From NCBI RefSeq assembly GCF_040605635.1, contig NZ_JBEXDG010000018.1, positions 1 to 64,000 on the forward strand: DNA of 64,000 nt. The letters are read 5' to 3'. The stretch is from Dactylosporangium sp040605635. GTDB lineage: Bacteria; Actinomycetota; Actinomycetes; Mycobacteriales; Micromonosporaceae. Position numbers and translations under genes: made by a program. Below the pieces are notes generated by a model. It had not been told where the DNA came from, made no database searches, and saw only the letters and a program-made list of their open reading frames with translations. Shown here one piece after another: positions 1 through 8,138 of this stretch. Numbering within the stretch: the first letter of the stretch is position 1; each line of letters starts with the position of its first letter.

Positions 1-100
1 ACCGGCAGCCACACAACACCCGCAACCCGCCACCCACCACACAAAACCAACGACACCAACACCCCCACAAAACCAACAAGACGTTAAACGCCAAGACGAA

Positions 101-118
101 AAGTCTTCCGGATCATGA
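101..118. repeat. Half copy of the 50-bp palindromic repeat family (copy A)
   Basis: AAGTCTTCCGGATCATGA matches the right arm of the palindromic element seen in full at three other places. No left arm is present within the preceding 60 bases. It lies just upstream of the AbiEi-like gene, and the 100 bases before it are almost free of G on this strand. I read it as a decayed or truncated copy. Confidence 0.6.
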
Positions 119-178
119 AGGCTCCGGTTATCCACAGGCAGGAGTCGAGGCTTTTCCCCGCGGCCGGTCGGTCGCAGG

Positions 179-1162
179 GTGGAGTGGGTGTGGGATGAGC
201 TGATCGAGGCACAGGCCGGTGTCGTCACCCGCCGGCAGGCGCTGGCGGAGGGATGGACCCCGTCCGCGATCCGTGCGCACCTCGACACGGGCCGCTGGTC
301 GACGGTCCACCACGGCGTCTACCGGACCTTCACCGGGGAGATGCCCCGCCGCGCCCAGCTCTGGGCGGCCCTGCTCCGCGCCGGTGCGGATGCCGCGCTG
401 AGCCACCTCTCGGCCGCCGAGCTGCACGGGCTCGTCGACCAACCCTCCGACCCGATCCACGTCACCATCCCGGGCAACCGGCGGGTGCGGCCGCTGCCGG
501 GCGTGCTCGTGCACCATCGGGCCCGGCTCGCCGGCACCGTCCACCCCGGTCCTGCGCTTCGGCGCACCCGGGTCGAGGACACGGTGCTCGACCTGGCCGA
601 GGATGAACGGCGCCTGCCGTCGGCGATCGGATGGCTCACCACGGCGTGCAGCCGCGGCCTGACCACGCCCGAGCGGCTGGCGACCGCACTGCGCCGCCGG
701 AAGAAGATGCGCTGGCGCCGGCTGCTGGAGGCGACGGTCGACGACGCCGCCGTCGGTGCGCGCTCGGTGCTGGAGCTGCGGTACCTGAAGGACGTGGAGC
801 GCGGGCACCGTCTGCCCGGCGGCCGAAGGCAGGCCCGTCGCCGGGAAGGCGGTGCGACGCGGTACCGGGACGTCGAGTACCGGGCCTTCGCCACGGTCGT
901 CGAGCTCGACGGCCGCGCCTTTCACCCCGAGGAGCATCGCCGGCGCGATCAGCGGCGGGACAACGCGACGGCCTCGGATGGGCAGCGGACCCTCCGCTAC
1001 GGCTGGGCGGACGTCGTGACTCCGTGCGCGACCGCGATCCAGGTCGCCCGGGCGCTCCGGGCCGGCGGCTGGCGGGGCAGGCTCCAACCCTGCCGCCGCC
1101 CCGACTGTCCGGTCCGCCGCTCGATCCGCCGCCGCACTCCCCGTGATCCGGAAGACTTCTAG
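179..1162 (+). CDS. AbiEi-type winged-helix protein with C-terminal DUF559 (Vsr-like) nuclease domain
   Basis: The 327-residue protein starts with GTG. Residues 5-52 look like the winged-helix domain of type IV AbiEi antitoxin-like proteins (TRRQALAEGW, then HHGVYR). Residues 195-295 resemble DUF559, a PD-(D/E)XK/Vsr-like nuclease fold, with candidate acidic residues E199 (SVLELR), D231 (YRDVEY) and E242 (VVELDG), followed by a basic RRRDQRRDN stretch. No AbiEii-type toxin lies next to it, so a toxin-antitoxin role is not supported. Such stand-alone proteins are common in actinomycetes and their function is unknown. The last seven codons and the stop lie inside the left arm of a palindromic repeat, so the native C-terminus may have been replaced. 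No Shine-Dalgarno sequence is obvious. Confidence 0.75.
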   Translation: MEWVWDELIEAQAGVVTRRQALAEGWTPSAIRAHLDTGRWSTVHHGVYRTFTGEMPRRAQLWAALLRAGADAALSHLSAAELHGLVDQPSDPIHVTIPGNRRVRPLPGVLVHHRARLAGTVHPGPALRRTRVEDTVLDLAEDERRLPSAIGWLTTACSRGLTTPERLATALRRRKKMRWRRLLEATVDDAAVGARSVLELRYLKDVERGHRLPGGRRQARRREGGATRYRDVEYRAFATVVELDGRAFHPEEHRRRDQRRDNATASDGQRTLRYGWADVVTPCATAIQVARALRAGGWRGRLQPCRRPDCPVRRSIRRRTPRDPEDF

Positions 1163-1198
1163 TCGCCAGGGCGACAATTTCTCTTCCGGATCACGGGG
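1139..1198. repeat. Palindromic repeat copy B between convergent genes
   Basis: A perfect 17-bp inverted repeat (1139-1155 with 1182-1198, CCCCGTGATCCGGAAGA) encloses a 26-base loop containing a smaller hairpin, GTCGC/GCGAC. The core TGATCCGGAAGA...TCTTCCGGATCA is 50 bases long, as in copies C and D. It sits between the AbiEi-like gene and the convergent hexosaminidase gene, where a bidirectional terminator would lie, and it overlaps the stop of the first. No T-run follows. Confidence 0.85.
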
Positions 1199-1202
1199 AA
1201 AA

Positions 1203-2654
1203 TTAGGCGGCCAGGCCTAGGGTTTCGGCGGCGGCGCGGCCGTTGGCGTGGCTGGCGCCCCAGGTGGTGATGAAGGCGCGGGCGTTCGCCGGGCGCCAGG
1301 AGGACGGCCAGCCCATCTCGACGACGGTGACCGGGTGGGTGGCGGCCAGGGCGTCGACCAGGGCGCGGGCGCCTGGGAGGCGGTGCACGTTGCGGCCCAC
1401 GACGACGATCGGGCGGGTGCCGGCCAGGGCGCGCAGCTCCTCGGCGGCGGTGCGGTCGGCCACGACGCGGACCTGCTCGGTGCCGTTGACGTGCGGGCCG
1501 AGGCCCCACGGCACGCGGCCCGCGGCGATCGACGACTCCGACTCCAGTTGGACGATCAGCGGGGCGGACCCGCGGTCCACGGAGCCCTCGATGCGCACGG
1601 CGCTGAGTGCGGCCGGGTACCCGAGCCCGGGCTCCTCCCGGTCGGTGCGGTCGCCCTGGCGGGTCCAGTCGGACAGGGCCTGGACGCGGGCGACGGCCTC
1701 CTCCAGGCGGTGCAGCGGCAGCCGGCCGTCCTGCACGGCGGTGACGATCTCGTCGACGCACGCGAGGGTCAGGTCGACGTCGACGTCGGCGCCGATGCAC
1801 AGCAGGTCGGCGCCCGCGGCGAGGGCGAGGACGGCGCCCGCCTGGGTGCTGCCGGCGTAGCGGGCCGCGCCGAGCATCTCCAGGGCGTCGGTGACGACGA
1901 CGCCGGTGAAGCCGAGCTCGGTGCGCAGCAGGTCGACGAGGACGGCGCGGCTGAAGGTGGCCGGGGCGTCGCCGGTCAGCAACGGCACGCGGATGTGCGC
2001 GCTCATGATCGACTTGGCGCCGGCCTCGACGGCGGCGACGAACGGGGGCAGCTCACGGCCGCGCAGCTCGTCGAGGGAGATGTCGACGGTGGGCAGCTCG
2101 AGGTGCGAGTCGGCGAGGGTGGCACCGTGGCCGGGGAAGTGCTTGGCGCAGGCGGCCACGCGGGCGCTCTGCAGGCCGAGCACGGCGGCGGCGGTGTGCG
2201 CGGCGACGAGGTGCGGGTCGGCGCCGAAGCTGCGGGTGCCGATGATCGGGTTGTCGTCGGCGGTGTTGACGTCGACCGTGGGTGCCAGGTTGAGGTTCAG
2301 CCCCAGCTGGTCGAGCTCCGCCCCGATCGTCCGGTACACACGGCGGGTGATCGCCGGGTCGCCGAGCGCGCCGAGGGCGGCGTTGCCCGGATACGGGCTG
2401 CCGAGCCGGTGCGCCAGGCGGGTGACGTCGCCGCCCTCCTCGTCGATGGCGATGAGCACGCCGTCGCGGGCCGAGTGCAGCTGGTCGGTGAGGGCGGCGA
2501 CCTGGTCGCGGTCCACGATGTTGTACCCGAAGAGCAGGTGCCCGGCCATGCCCTCGCCGAGCAGGTCGACGGCCCAGTTCGGGGCCTGTGCACCCGGGAA
2601 CGCGCCGAGCAGCGTGCCCAGCGCCAGCCGGCGGAGTCCTGGATCGTTCGCCAC
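1203..2654 (-). CDS. nagZ: Glycoside hydrolase family 3 beta-N-acetylhexosaminidase (NagZ-like)
   Basis: Predicted to release terminal N-acetylglucosamine from muropeptides or chito-oligosaccharides. From the GTG at 2654 the protein has 483 residues; this start follows GGGGGA, unlike the upstream ATG. A GH3 TIM barrel fills residues 1-340: IDEEGG at 70-75, the NagZ-type His loop KHFPGHG at 171-177 followed by DSH, and the likely nucleophile D256 in VVVTDALEM. About 140 residues follow, resembling the second GH3 alpha/beta domain. No signal peptide is seen, so it is probably cytoplasmic. It is divergent from a ROK regulator, which fits sugar-responsive control. NagZ is the best family match, but the substrate is inferred. 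Confidence 0.85.
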   Translation of the reverse strand: MANDPGLRRLALGTLLGAFPGAQAPNWAVDLLGEGMAGHLLFGYNIVDRDQVAALTDQLHSARDGVLIAIDEEGGDVTRLAHRLGSPYPGNAALGALGDPAITRRVYRTIGAELDQLGLNLNLAPTVDVNTADDNPIIGTRSFGADPHLVAAHTAAAVLGLQSARVAACAKHFPGHGATLADSHLELPTVDISLDELRGRELPPFVAAVEAGAKSIMSAHIRVPLLTGDAPATFSRAVLVDLLRTELGFTGVVVTDALEMLGAARYAGSTQAGAVLALAAGADLLCIGADVDVDLTLACVDEIVTAVQDGRLPLHRLEEAVARVQALSDWTRQGDRTDREEPGLGYPAALSAVRIEGSVDRGSAPLIVQLESESSIAAGRVPWGLGPHVNGTEQVRVVADRTAAEELRALAGTRPIVVVGRNVHRLPGARALVDALAATHPVTVVEMGWPSSWRPANARAFITTWGASHANGRAAAETLGLAA

Positions 2655-2780
2655 GGTGTTGTCCCCCTTCGCGCGGACCAGTGCGGAACACTCGTCTGAT
2701 GCGCTGTCCACGATCGTAAGAGCATCTTGACCGGATGTGCGTAGGCCGTGTGGGTAGTGTGACCGTACGCTTTCCGGTAT

Positions 2781-2816
2781 AGGTTGCCCGAGGCAATCTA
2801 ATAGGAAAGTTTCTTA
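2781..2816. promoter_or_regulatory. Two palindromic operator candidates between nagZ and the ROK gene
   Basis: Two palindromes lie side by side just upstream of the ROK start. AGGTTGCC-CGA-GGCAATCT (2781-2799) is symmetric at 7 of 8 positions, and TAGGAAA-G-TTTCTTA (2802-2816) is symmetric at 6 of 7. The second resembles the AGGAAA/TTTCCT type of site found near actinomycete ROK regulators and glycosidase genes. Binding by the adjacent ROK protein is an inference. The stretch is AT-richer than its surroundings. Confidence 0.5.
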
Positions 2817-2838
2817 AATACTAGGGGTGTTCGTCACC

Positions 2839-4011
2839 ATGAGTTCTGCTCGTCTTCCAGGCACCCCCCGGCTGCTGCGTGCCCTCAACGACCGCGCCGC
2901 CCTCGAGCTGCTGCTGAGCAAGGGCCCGCTGACCCGAGCGCAGCTCGGCGAGCTGACCGGACTGTCCAAGGTCACCGCGTCGCAGCTGGTCGAGCGCCTG
3001 GAGGAGCGCGGGCTCGTCGCCCGGGTCGGGGAGCAGGCCGGCGGCCGCGGGCCGAACGCCCAGATGTACGCCGTGGTCCCCGCGACCGCGTACGTCGTCG
3101 GCGTCGACGCCGGACCGCAGCACGTCGTGGCGGGCGTGGCGGACATCACGGGCAGGATCGTCGGCCGCACCGACGTCTCCATCGGCGAGGGGGACGACCC
3201 GGTCAAGGTCGTCCACGCCGCCGTTGTCGAGGCCGCCGGGGAGGCCGGCGCGCCGATCGACCGCATCCGCAGGATCGTGCTCGGCACGCCGGGCCTGGTC
3301 GACCCGAAGAGCGGCGAGATCACGTTCGCCTGGGACCTGCCGCGCTGGCACCGGGGGCTGCTCACGGCGCTGCGCGAGGACCTCGGCCGGCCCGTCGTGT
3401 TCGAGAACGACGTGAACCTCGCGGCCATCGCCGAGCAGCACAGCGGCGCCGCGCTCGGGGCGAAGGACTTCGTGCTCGTGTGGCTGGACCGCGGTGTCGG
3501 CACCGCCGTCGTGCTCGGCGGCCGGCTGCACCGCGGCAGCGTCGGCGCGGCCGGTGAGATCGGCTACCTTCCCGTCGCGGGCACGCAGGTGAGCCGCGAC
3601 GCGACGCGCCGGGCGAAGAGCGGCTTCCGCATGCTCACCGACGCCGCGGCGGTGAAGACGGTCGCCAAGTCCCACGGGTTCAAGGCCGCCGGTGCGGGTG
3701 ACGCCATCAGAGCCGCCATCGCCGCCGGAACGGCCGGCAGCCCGTTCCTCGACGAGCTGGCCCGGCGGATCTCGCTCGGGGTGGCGTCGGTGGGCCTGGT
3801 GCTCGACCCCGAGCTGGTGGTCCTCGCCGGGGAGATCGGTCAGGCCGGGGGTGCCGACCTCGCACAGCGGGTGCAGCACGAGGTCGCCGCGATCGCCGTG
3901 GTGTCGCCGCGGGTCGTCGCCACCGAGGTGAAGAGCGAGCCCGTCCTCAACGGCGCCATCCTCACCGGCCTCGACGCCGTCCGCGAAGAGGTCTTCGGCG
4001 ACACGGCCTGA
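2839..4011 (+). CDS. ROK-family transcriptional regulator
   Basis: The 390-residue protein has an N-terminal winged helix (about residues 15-65: LTRAQLGELTGLSKVTASQL, then LVARVGEQAGGRGP) and a ROK sugar-kinase-like domain from about 75 (GVDAGPQH; FENDVNLAAI; DRGVGTAVVLGG; GAAGEIGYLPV). The usual ROK Cys-rich zinc motif (CxCGxxGCxE) is absent after GAAGEIGY. ATG at 2839 is preferred over GTG at 2827 because AGGGG lies 11 bases upstream. It is divergent from nagZ, which it probably regulates together with itself. The ligand is unknown; an amino sugar is a reasonable guess from the neighbour. Confidence 0.85.
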   Translation: MSSARLPGTPRLLRALNDRAALELLLSKGPLTRAQLGELTGLSKVTASQLVERLEERGLVARVGEQAGGRGPNAQMYAVVPATAYVVGVDAGPQHVVAGVADITGRIVGRTDVSIGEGDDPVKVVHAAVVEAAGEAGAPIDRIRRIVLGTPGLVDPKSGEITFAWDLPRWHRGLLTALREDLGRPVVFENDVNLAAIAEQHSGAALGAKDFVLVWLDRGVGTAVVLGGRLHRGSVGAAGEIGYLPVAGTQVSRDATRRAKSGFRMLTDAAAVKTVAKSHGFKAAGAGDAIRAAIAAGTAGSPFLDELARRISLGVASVGLVLDPELVVLAGEIGQAGGADLAQRVQHEVAAIAVVSPRVVATEVKSEPVLNGAILTGLDAVREEVFGDTA

Positions 4012-4079
4012 CGCGCGATACGGCCTGACGCGCGACACAGCCTGACGCGCGATACGGCCTGATGCGCGACACGGCAGGC
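4003..4079. repeat. 17-bp tandem repeat overlapping the ROK stop codon
   Basis: Four near-identical 17-base units (ACGGCCTGACGCGCGAT and variants) run from 4003 to 4070, followed by a nine-base remnant. Unit 1 contains the last codons and the TGA stop of the ROK gene. The units differ at one or two positions each. Confidence 0.85.
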
Positions 4080-4158
4080 GGGGACGGCCCGGCGCGACGC
4101 TCGACACGGCCGGGACGCTCGGGGCGACGCCGTACCGCGGCATCGCCCCACAAGGCCG

Positions 4159-5160
4159 TCAGTTGGTGTCGCGCCGGCGCATCGAGGTGAAGGCGCCGGC
4201 GAGCAGGACCGCCACGACCAGGCCGATCACCAGGCCGGCCTGCTGCCAGCTGCCCTGGAAGGTCTGCGCAGGCGCGACGCAGCCGGTCTCCGTGCAGTAC
4301 CCGGACGCGCCCTGGAACGTGTAGGACTTGTTCATCCACGCGGACACGTAGCTGGACAGCCGGTACTTCTCCGAGTAGTCGGTGCCGCCGATCAGCCCGA
4401 AGATGATGATCGCGCCGAGCTCGTAGACCACCAGGTAGGCGATGCCGACGCCGAGCGCCGTCGACGTGTGCCGCCCGATCGAGGAGATCGCGAAGCCCAG
4501 CGCCGTGCCGGCCATCGTCAGCAGGATCACCCGGACGCCGGTGATGAGCAGCGAGGACCAGTCCGCCAGGCCCATCGAGCTGACGGTGTCGTTGCCCGCG
4601 GCCACGGCGACGAACGCGCCCGTCCACACCGCGAGGTACACCACGGAAACCACCGCCGTCCCGGCGCAGGCGGCGATCAGCTTACTGGCCAGGACCACAT
4701 TGCGGCGGGGTGCCCAGAGCAGCAGGTTGAGCATGCCGCCGGAGCTCCACTCCACGCCCACGAACGACGCGCCGAGCACGAAACCGGCCACCGTCAGCAC
4801 GATGGCCGCGGTCGTGAACAGCTCCGGCCACTGGCGGCTGAACGAGAAGCCGTAGTCGAGCATCGAGTCCGCGGTCGGCCGCGGCCCGTAGTCGCAGTTG
4901 CGGGGGAACTTGATGCCGGCCGGACCGGTCCGCACCCCGCTCTGCACGTCCTCGCAGAGGGCCACGTTCTGGTCGTAGATCGCCGCGGCGGACGCGGCCC
5001 GGTCGGTCGCGGTGCGGTACTCCTCCGGCGTCGGGTTGCTGCGGGTGAGCGAGAAACCGAAGGTCAGGAACGCGAGCAGCGTCGCGATGAGCACGAGGGT
5101 CACCAGCGTGACCCGGCGGCTGAACAGGCGGGCCCACTCGGCCCGCAGCAGCTGGGTCAT
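4159..5160 (-). CDS. ABC transporter permease (ABC-2 type)
   Basis: A 333-residue membrane protein with about six hydrophobic segments: one near the N-terminus (VTLVTLVLIATLLAFLTF), then an extracytoplasmic loop with Cys residues (residues 45-110), then five more in the second half. This is the topology of ABC-2/BcrB-like permeases. It lies 82 bases downstream of a BcrA-like ATPase gene on the same strand, so the two probably form one exporter. A second extracytoplasmic loop near residue 300 holds two Cys residues. The substrate cannot be told; antimicrobial peptide or lipid export is typical for the family. Confidence 0.8.
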   Translation of the reverse strand: MTQLLRAEWARLFSRRVTLVTLVLIATLLAFLTFGFSLTRSNPTPEEYRTATDRAASAAAIYDQNVALCEDVQSGVRTGPAGIKFPRNCDYGPRPTADSMLDYGFSFSRQWPELFTTAAIVLTVAGFVLGASFVGVEWSSGGMLNLLLWAPRRNVVLASKLIAACAGTAVVSVVYLAVWTGAFVAVAAGNDTVSSMGLADWSSLLITGVRVILLTMAGTALGFAISSIGRHTSTALGVGIAYLVVYELGAIIIFGLIGGTDYSEKYRLSSYVSAWMNKSYTFQGASGYCTETGCVAPAQTFQGSWQQAGLVIGLVVAVLLAGAFTSMRRRDTN

Positions 5161-5242
5161 GCCGCCACCTCCGCTGCGCTCCGGCGTCGGCCCGACCCGG
5201 AACTGTCACATGATGAGCGGCCCGAGCCGCTCCGCTGACCGC

Positions 5243-6268
5243 TCATGCCTGCCGTCCGTTCTCGATGATCTGGCCGGTGACCTCGAGCGGCACCTCGGGA
5301 GCGGGCCTTGCGTCGTCCGGCCAGTCGGAGCTGTCGACGGGGCGGAACTGGCCGCGGCGCGGGCCGCCGCCCGTCAGCGTGAGGAACGCGTCCTCCAGCT
5401 GCTGGACCGGGGCCAGCTCGCGGACCCACAGGTCGTTGACGCCGAGTGCCCGCGTGACCCAGGACGGGTCGGCGAGGTCGTGCACGATGATCTGGTCGCC
5501 GGAGACGGTGACCTGCGCGCCGGCGTCCGCGAGGATCTGCGCGGCCGTGGGCACGTCGTCGACCCGGACCCGGTAGGTGCCGCGGTCGTTGGCGGCGAGC
5601 ACCTCCGACACGGGCCCGGCGGCGACCCGGCGGCCGCGGGAGATGATCGTGACCGAGTCGCAGATCTGCTGGATCTCGGCGAGGATGTGGCTGGAGATGA
5701 CCACGGTCGCGCCGCGGTCGGCCTGCTCGCGCAGCAGGTCACGCATCTCCCGGATGCCGGCGGGGTCCAGGCCGTTGCTCGGCTCGTCGAGGATCAGCAG
5801 CTCGGGGTCCTTCAGCAGGGCCGAGGCCACCGCGAGGCGCTGCTTCATGCCCAGCGAGTAGGACTTGACGGCGTCCTCGGCGCGGCCGGCGAGACCGACC
5901 TGGTCGAGGACGATGTCGACGCGCTGCCGTGGTACACCACCCGCCTTCGCCAACAGGCTCAGCGTCTTGTGGCCGGTGAAGTTGCCGAAGAAGGCCGGCG
6001 CCTCGACGATCGCGCCCACCCGTGCGACCACCTGCGGCAGCATCCGCGGGACCGGCTGGCCGAGGATGCGCATGTGGCCGGACTCGGCCCGCAGCAGTCC
6101 GAGCAAGGTCTTGAGCGTGGTGCTCTTGCCGGATCCGTTGGGCCCGAGGAATCCGTGGATCTGGCCCTGGTGGACCTCCATGTCCAGGTGGTCCAGCGCG
6201 ACCCGTGGCTTGCCGAACAGCGTCTGGTATGTCTTCACCAGACCGGCGATTTCCAGTACGGCACTCAT
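5243..6268 (-). CDS. ABC transporter ATP-binding protein (BcrA/CcmA type)
   Basis: The 341-residue ATPase has Walker A GPNGSGKST (42-50), signature YSLGMKQR (137-144) in place of LSGGQ, Walker B LLILDEPSNGLDP (157-169) and H-loop SSH. The YSLGMKQR variant is typical of bacitracin/lantibiotic-type exporters. About 110 residues follow the nucleotide-binding domain, a common extension in this group. ATG at 6268 is chosen because homology to the family begins there. It precedes the permease gene on the same strand and is divergent from another ATPase gene across a 79-base gap. Confidence 0.85.
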   Translation of the reverse strand: MSAVLEIAGLVKTYQTLFGKPRVALDHLDMEVHQGQIHGFLGPNGSGKSTTLKTLLGLLRAESGHMRILGQPVPRMLPQVVARVGAIVEAPAFFGNFTGHKTLSLLAKAGGVPRQRVDIVLDQVGLAGRAEDAVKSYSLGMKQRLAVASALLKDPELLILDEPSNGLDPAGIREMRDLLREQADRGATVVISSHILAEIQQICDSVTIISRGRRVAAGPVSEVLAANDRGTYRVRVDDVPTAAQILADAGAQVTVSGDQIIVHDLADPSWVTRALGVNDLWVRELAPVQQLEDAFLTLTGGGPRRGQFRPVDSSDWPDDARPAPEVPLEVTGQIIENGRQA

Positions 6269-6347
6269 CCCCGCGCACGATACGGCTTTCGTGCCGTGCA
6301 TGGGGGGCCGGGCCTTTCGTGGTTCGCGGGCGTGGTTGGATTGGGCC

Positions 6348-7130
6348 GTGTCTGATGACCTTGTCATCGCGGTCGACAAAGCCACGGTGACCCGCAACCG
6401 CTCCGACCTCATCCGGTCGGTGAGCTGGCAGGTCGAGCTCGACGAACGCTGGGTGGTGCTCGGCCCCAACGGTGCCGGCAAGACCACGCTGCTGAATCTC
6501 GCCGGGGCCAGGCTGTATCCGACCCGCGGCACGGTGACCGTCCTGGGGGAGAAGCTCGGCCGCACCAACATCAACGAGCTGAAGACCCGGCTCGGGTTCT
6601 CCTCCGCAGGGCTGCAGCTCCCGCCCGACGAGACCGTCCGTGACATCGTCGTCACCGCCTCGTGGGCGGTCGTCGGGCGCTTCACCGAGCGGTACGACCG
6701 CATGGACGAGTCCCGGGCACAGTCGCTGCTGGAGCAGTTCGGTGTCGGCGCGCTCGCCGAACGGTTCTACGGCACGCTGTCCGAGGGGGAGCGCAAGCGG
6801 GTCCAGATCGCCCGGTCGCTCATGGTCGACCCGGAGCTGCTGCTGCTCGACGAGCCGACGGCGGGTCTGGACCTCGGCGCCCGCGAGGACCTCGTGCGGC
6901 GGCTGTCGGAGCTGGCCGCCGACCCGGACTCGCCGGCGATCGTGCTCGTCACGCACCACGTCGAGGAGATCCCGCCGGAGTTCACGCACGCGCTGCTGAT
7001 GCGCGACGGCGGCATCGTGGCGCAGGGCCTGCTGCGGGACACGGTGACGGCGGACAATCTCTCCGCGACGTTCGGGCTGCCGCTGCGACTGTCGATCGTC
7101 GACGGTCGCTACCACGCTCAAGCGGTCTAG
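6348..7130 (+). CDS. ABC transporter ATP-binding protein
   Basis: A single 260-residue nucleotide-binding domain with Walker A GPNGAGKT (39-46), signature LSEGER (144-149), Walker B LLLLDEPTAGLD (164-175) and a His switch (VTHH). GTG at 6348 is the only good start; no Shine-Dalgarno is visible. No permease follows directly, so its partner is unknown. The neighbouring binding protein at 7149 is of the amino-acid type, but the 18-base gap contains an apparent promoter, so a shared transporter is uncertain. Confidence 0.8.
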   Translation: MSDDLVIAVDKATVTRNRSDLIRSVSWQVELDERWVVLGPNGAGKTTLLNLAGARLYPTRGTVTVLGEKLGRTNINELKTRLGFSSAGLQLPPDETVRDIVVTASWAVVGRFTERYDRMDESRAQSLLEQFGVGALAERFYGTLSEGERKRVQIARSLMVDPELLLLDEPTAGLDLGAREDLVRRLSELAADPDSPAIVLVTHHVEEIPPEFTHALLMRDGGIVAQGLLRDTVTADNLSATFGLPLRLSIVDGRYHAQAV

Positions 7131-7136
7131 CTTCGA

Positions 7137-7148
7137 TATATTTAGACG
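7137..7148 (+). promoter_or_regulatory. Candidate -10 element placing transcription start on the GTG codon
   Basis: TATATT (7137-7142) sits in an AT-rich island and lies six bases before the GTG of the binding-protein gene. Initiation at the usual distance would start the RNA at the start codon, giving a leaderless message. No -35 is clear. Confidence 0.5.
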
Positions 7149-8138
7149 GTGGCCGATCCCATCGTCGACCCTGACCCCGCTCCCGTCCCCGACCCTCCGC
7201 CGGTCCGCCGCACCAGGGTCGCGCGGCTGGTCGCGTGGATCGTGGTGCTCGTCGCCGTCATCGTGGTCGCCGTCGTCGTGGTCATCGACGTCGGCCCGCC
7301 GTCCGAGGCCGACCTGCGGCAGAGGGCCATCGGCGGGCGCGCCGAGCTGCTGATCGGGGTCAAGGACGACACCCCGGGCGTGAGCCTGCGCGACAGGAGC
7401 ACCGGCGAGTACGCCGGGTTCGACATCGACATCGCCTATCTCGTCGCCGGCGACCTCGGGTTCCGCCCCGACCAGGTCCGCTTCCTGTCGATCGAGACCG
7501 AGGACCGGGCCAGGATGCAGGCCCGCGCGGGCGACGGCCGGTTCGTCACCGTCGACCTGGTCGTGGCCAGCTTCAGCATCACCAAGGAGCGGGCCGAGCA
7601 GCCCGGGGTGCGCTTCGCCGGGCCGTATCTGAGCACCCAGCAGTCAGTGGTCACGCTCAAGGCGCACAAGCCCGTCAGCAGCCTGGAGGACCTGCGCGGC
7701 GAGCGGGTCTGCACCCTCGCCACGTCCACGTCCAGCGAGGTCGCCAGGTCCGCCGGCGTGACCCTGTCCGGCAAGAACGAGATCAGCGCCTGCGTCACCG
7801 GGCTCAAGGCCGGCGAGTTCGACGCCGTCACCACCGACGCGGCGATCCTGGCCGGGTTCGTCGCCGAGGACGGCGGCCAGACGCTCACGCACCACGACGT
7901 CGGGCTCACCGGCGACGAGCGGTGGGGCGTCAACTGCGGCGACAACGAGGCGCTGCGGACGCTGGTGAATCTGTACCTGTACCGATCGGCCCACGACCCC
8001 ACCGACCGGCGGTGGGAGCAGGCGTACGACAGGTACCTGCGCAGCGAGCAGAAGTTCAGCCCGAACCAGCAGGTGGCGATCGACCACCAGCCCGAGGTGC
8101 CGAAGGTGGACGTCCGTCAGTGGCCGTGGGAGAGGTAG
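7149..8138 (+). CDS. Membrane-tethered solute-binding protein (amino-acid ABC type, SBP_bac_3)
   Basis: The 329-residue protein has a Pro/Asp-rich N-terminus, one transmembrane segment (about 25-47) without a lipobox, and a periplasmic-binding-protein type II domain (about 60-305). Family motifs are visible: ELLIGVKDDTPG, GFDIDIAYLVAGDLG, DLVVASFSITKERA and TTDAAILAGF. Glutamate/polar amino-acid binders share this pattern. It is anchored by a membrane helix rather than by lipid. Its 3' end overlaps the next gene, which encodes a membrane protein but not a recognisable ABC permease, so a signalling or sensing role is as likely as import. Confidence 0.8.
   Translation: MADPIVDPDPAPVPDPPPVRRTRVARLVAWIVVLVAVIVVAVVVVIDVGPPSEADLRQRAIGGRAELLIGVKDDTPGVSLRDRSTGEYAGFDIDIAYLVAGDLGFRPDQVRFLSIETEDRARMQARAGDGRFVTVDLVVASFSITKERAEQPGVRFAGPYLSTQQSVVTLKAHKPVSSLEDLRGERVCTLATSTSSEVARSAGVTLSGKNEISACVTGLKAGEFDAVTTDAAILAGFVAEDGGQTLTHHDVGLTGDERWGVNCGDNEALRTLVNLYLYRSAHDPTDRRWEQAYDRYLRSEQKFSPNQQVAIDHQPEVPKVDVRQWPWER

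Noticed and set aside
179..1162. AbiE toxin-antitoxin or abortive-infection system
   Set aside because: No AbiEii nucleotidyltransferase-type toxin gene is adjacent. The single protein with a DUF559 domain does not make a defence system.
2781..2799. Iron (DtxR/IdeR) box
   Set aside because: The palindrome is only loosely like TTAGG...CCTAA sites and there is no iron gene nearby.
5243..7130. One transporter made of both ATPases and the permease
   Set aside because: The two ATPase genes are divergent and of different subtypes. Only the leftward ATPase is in line with the permease.
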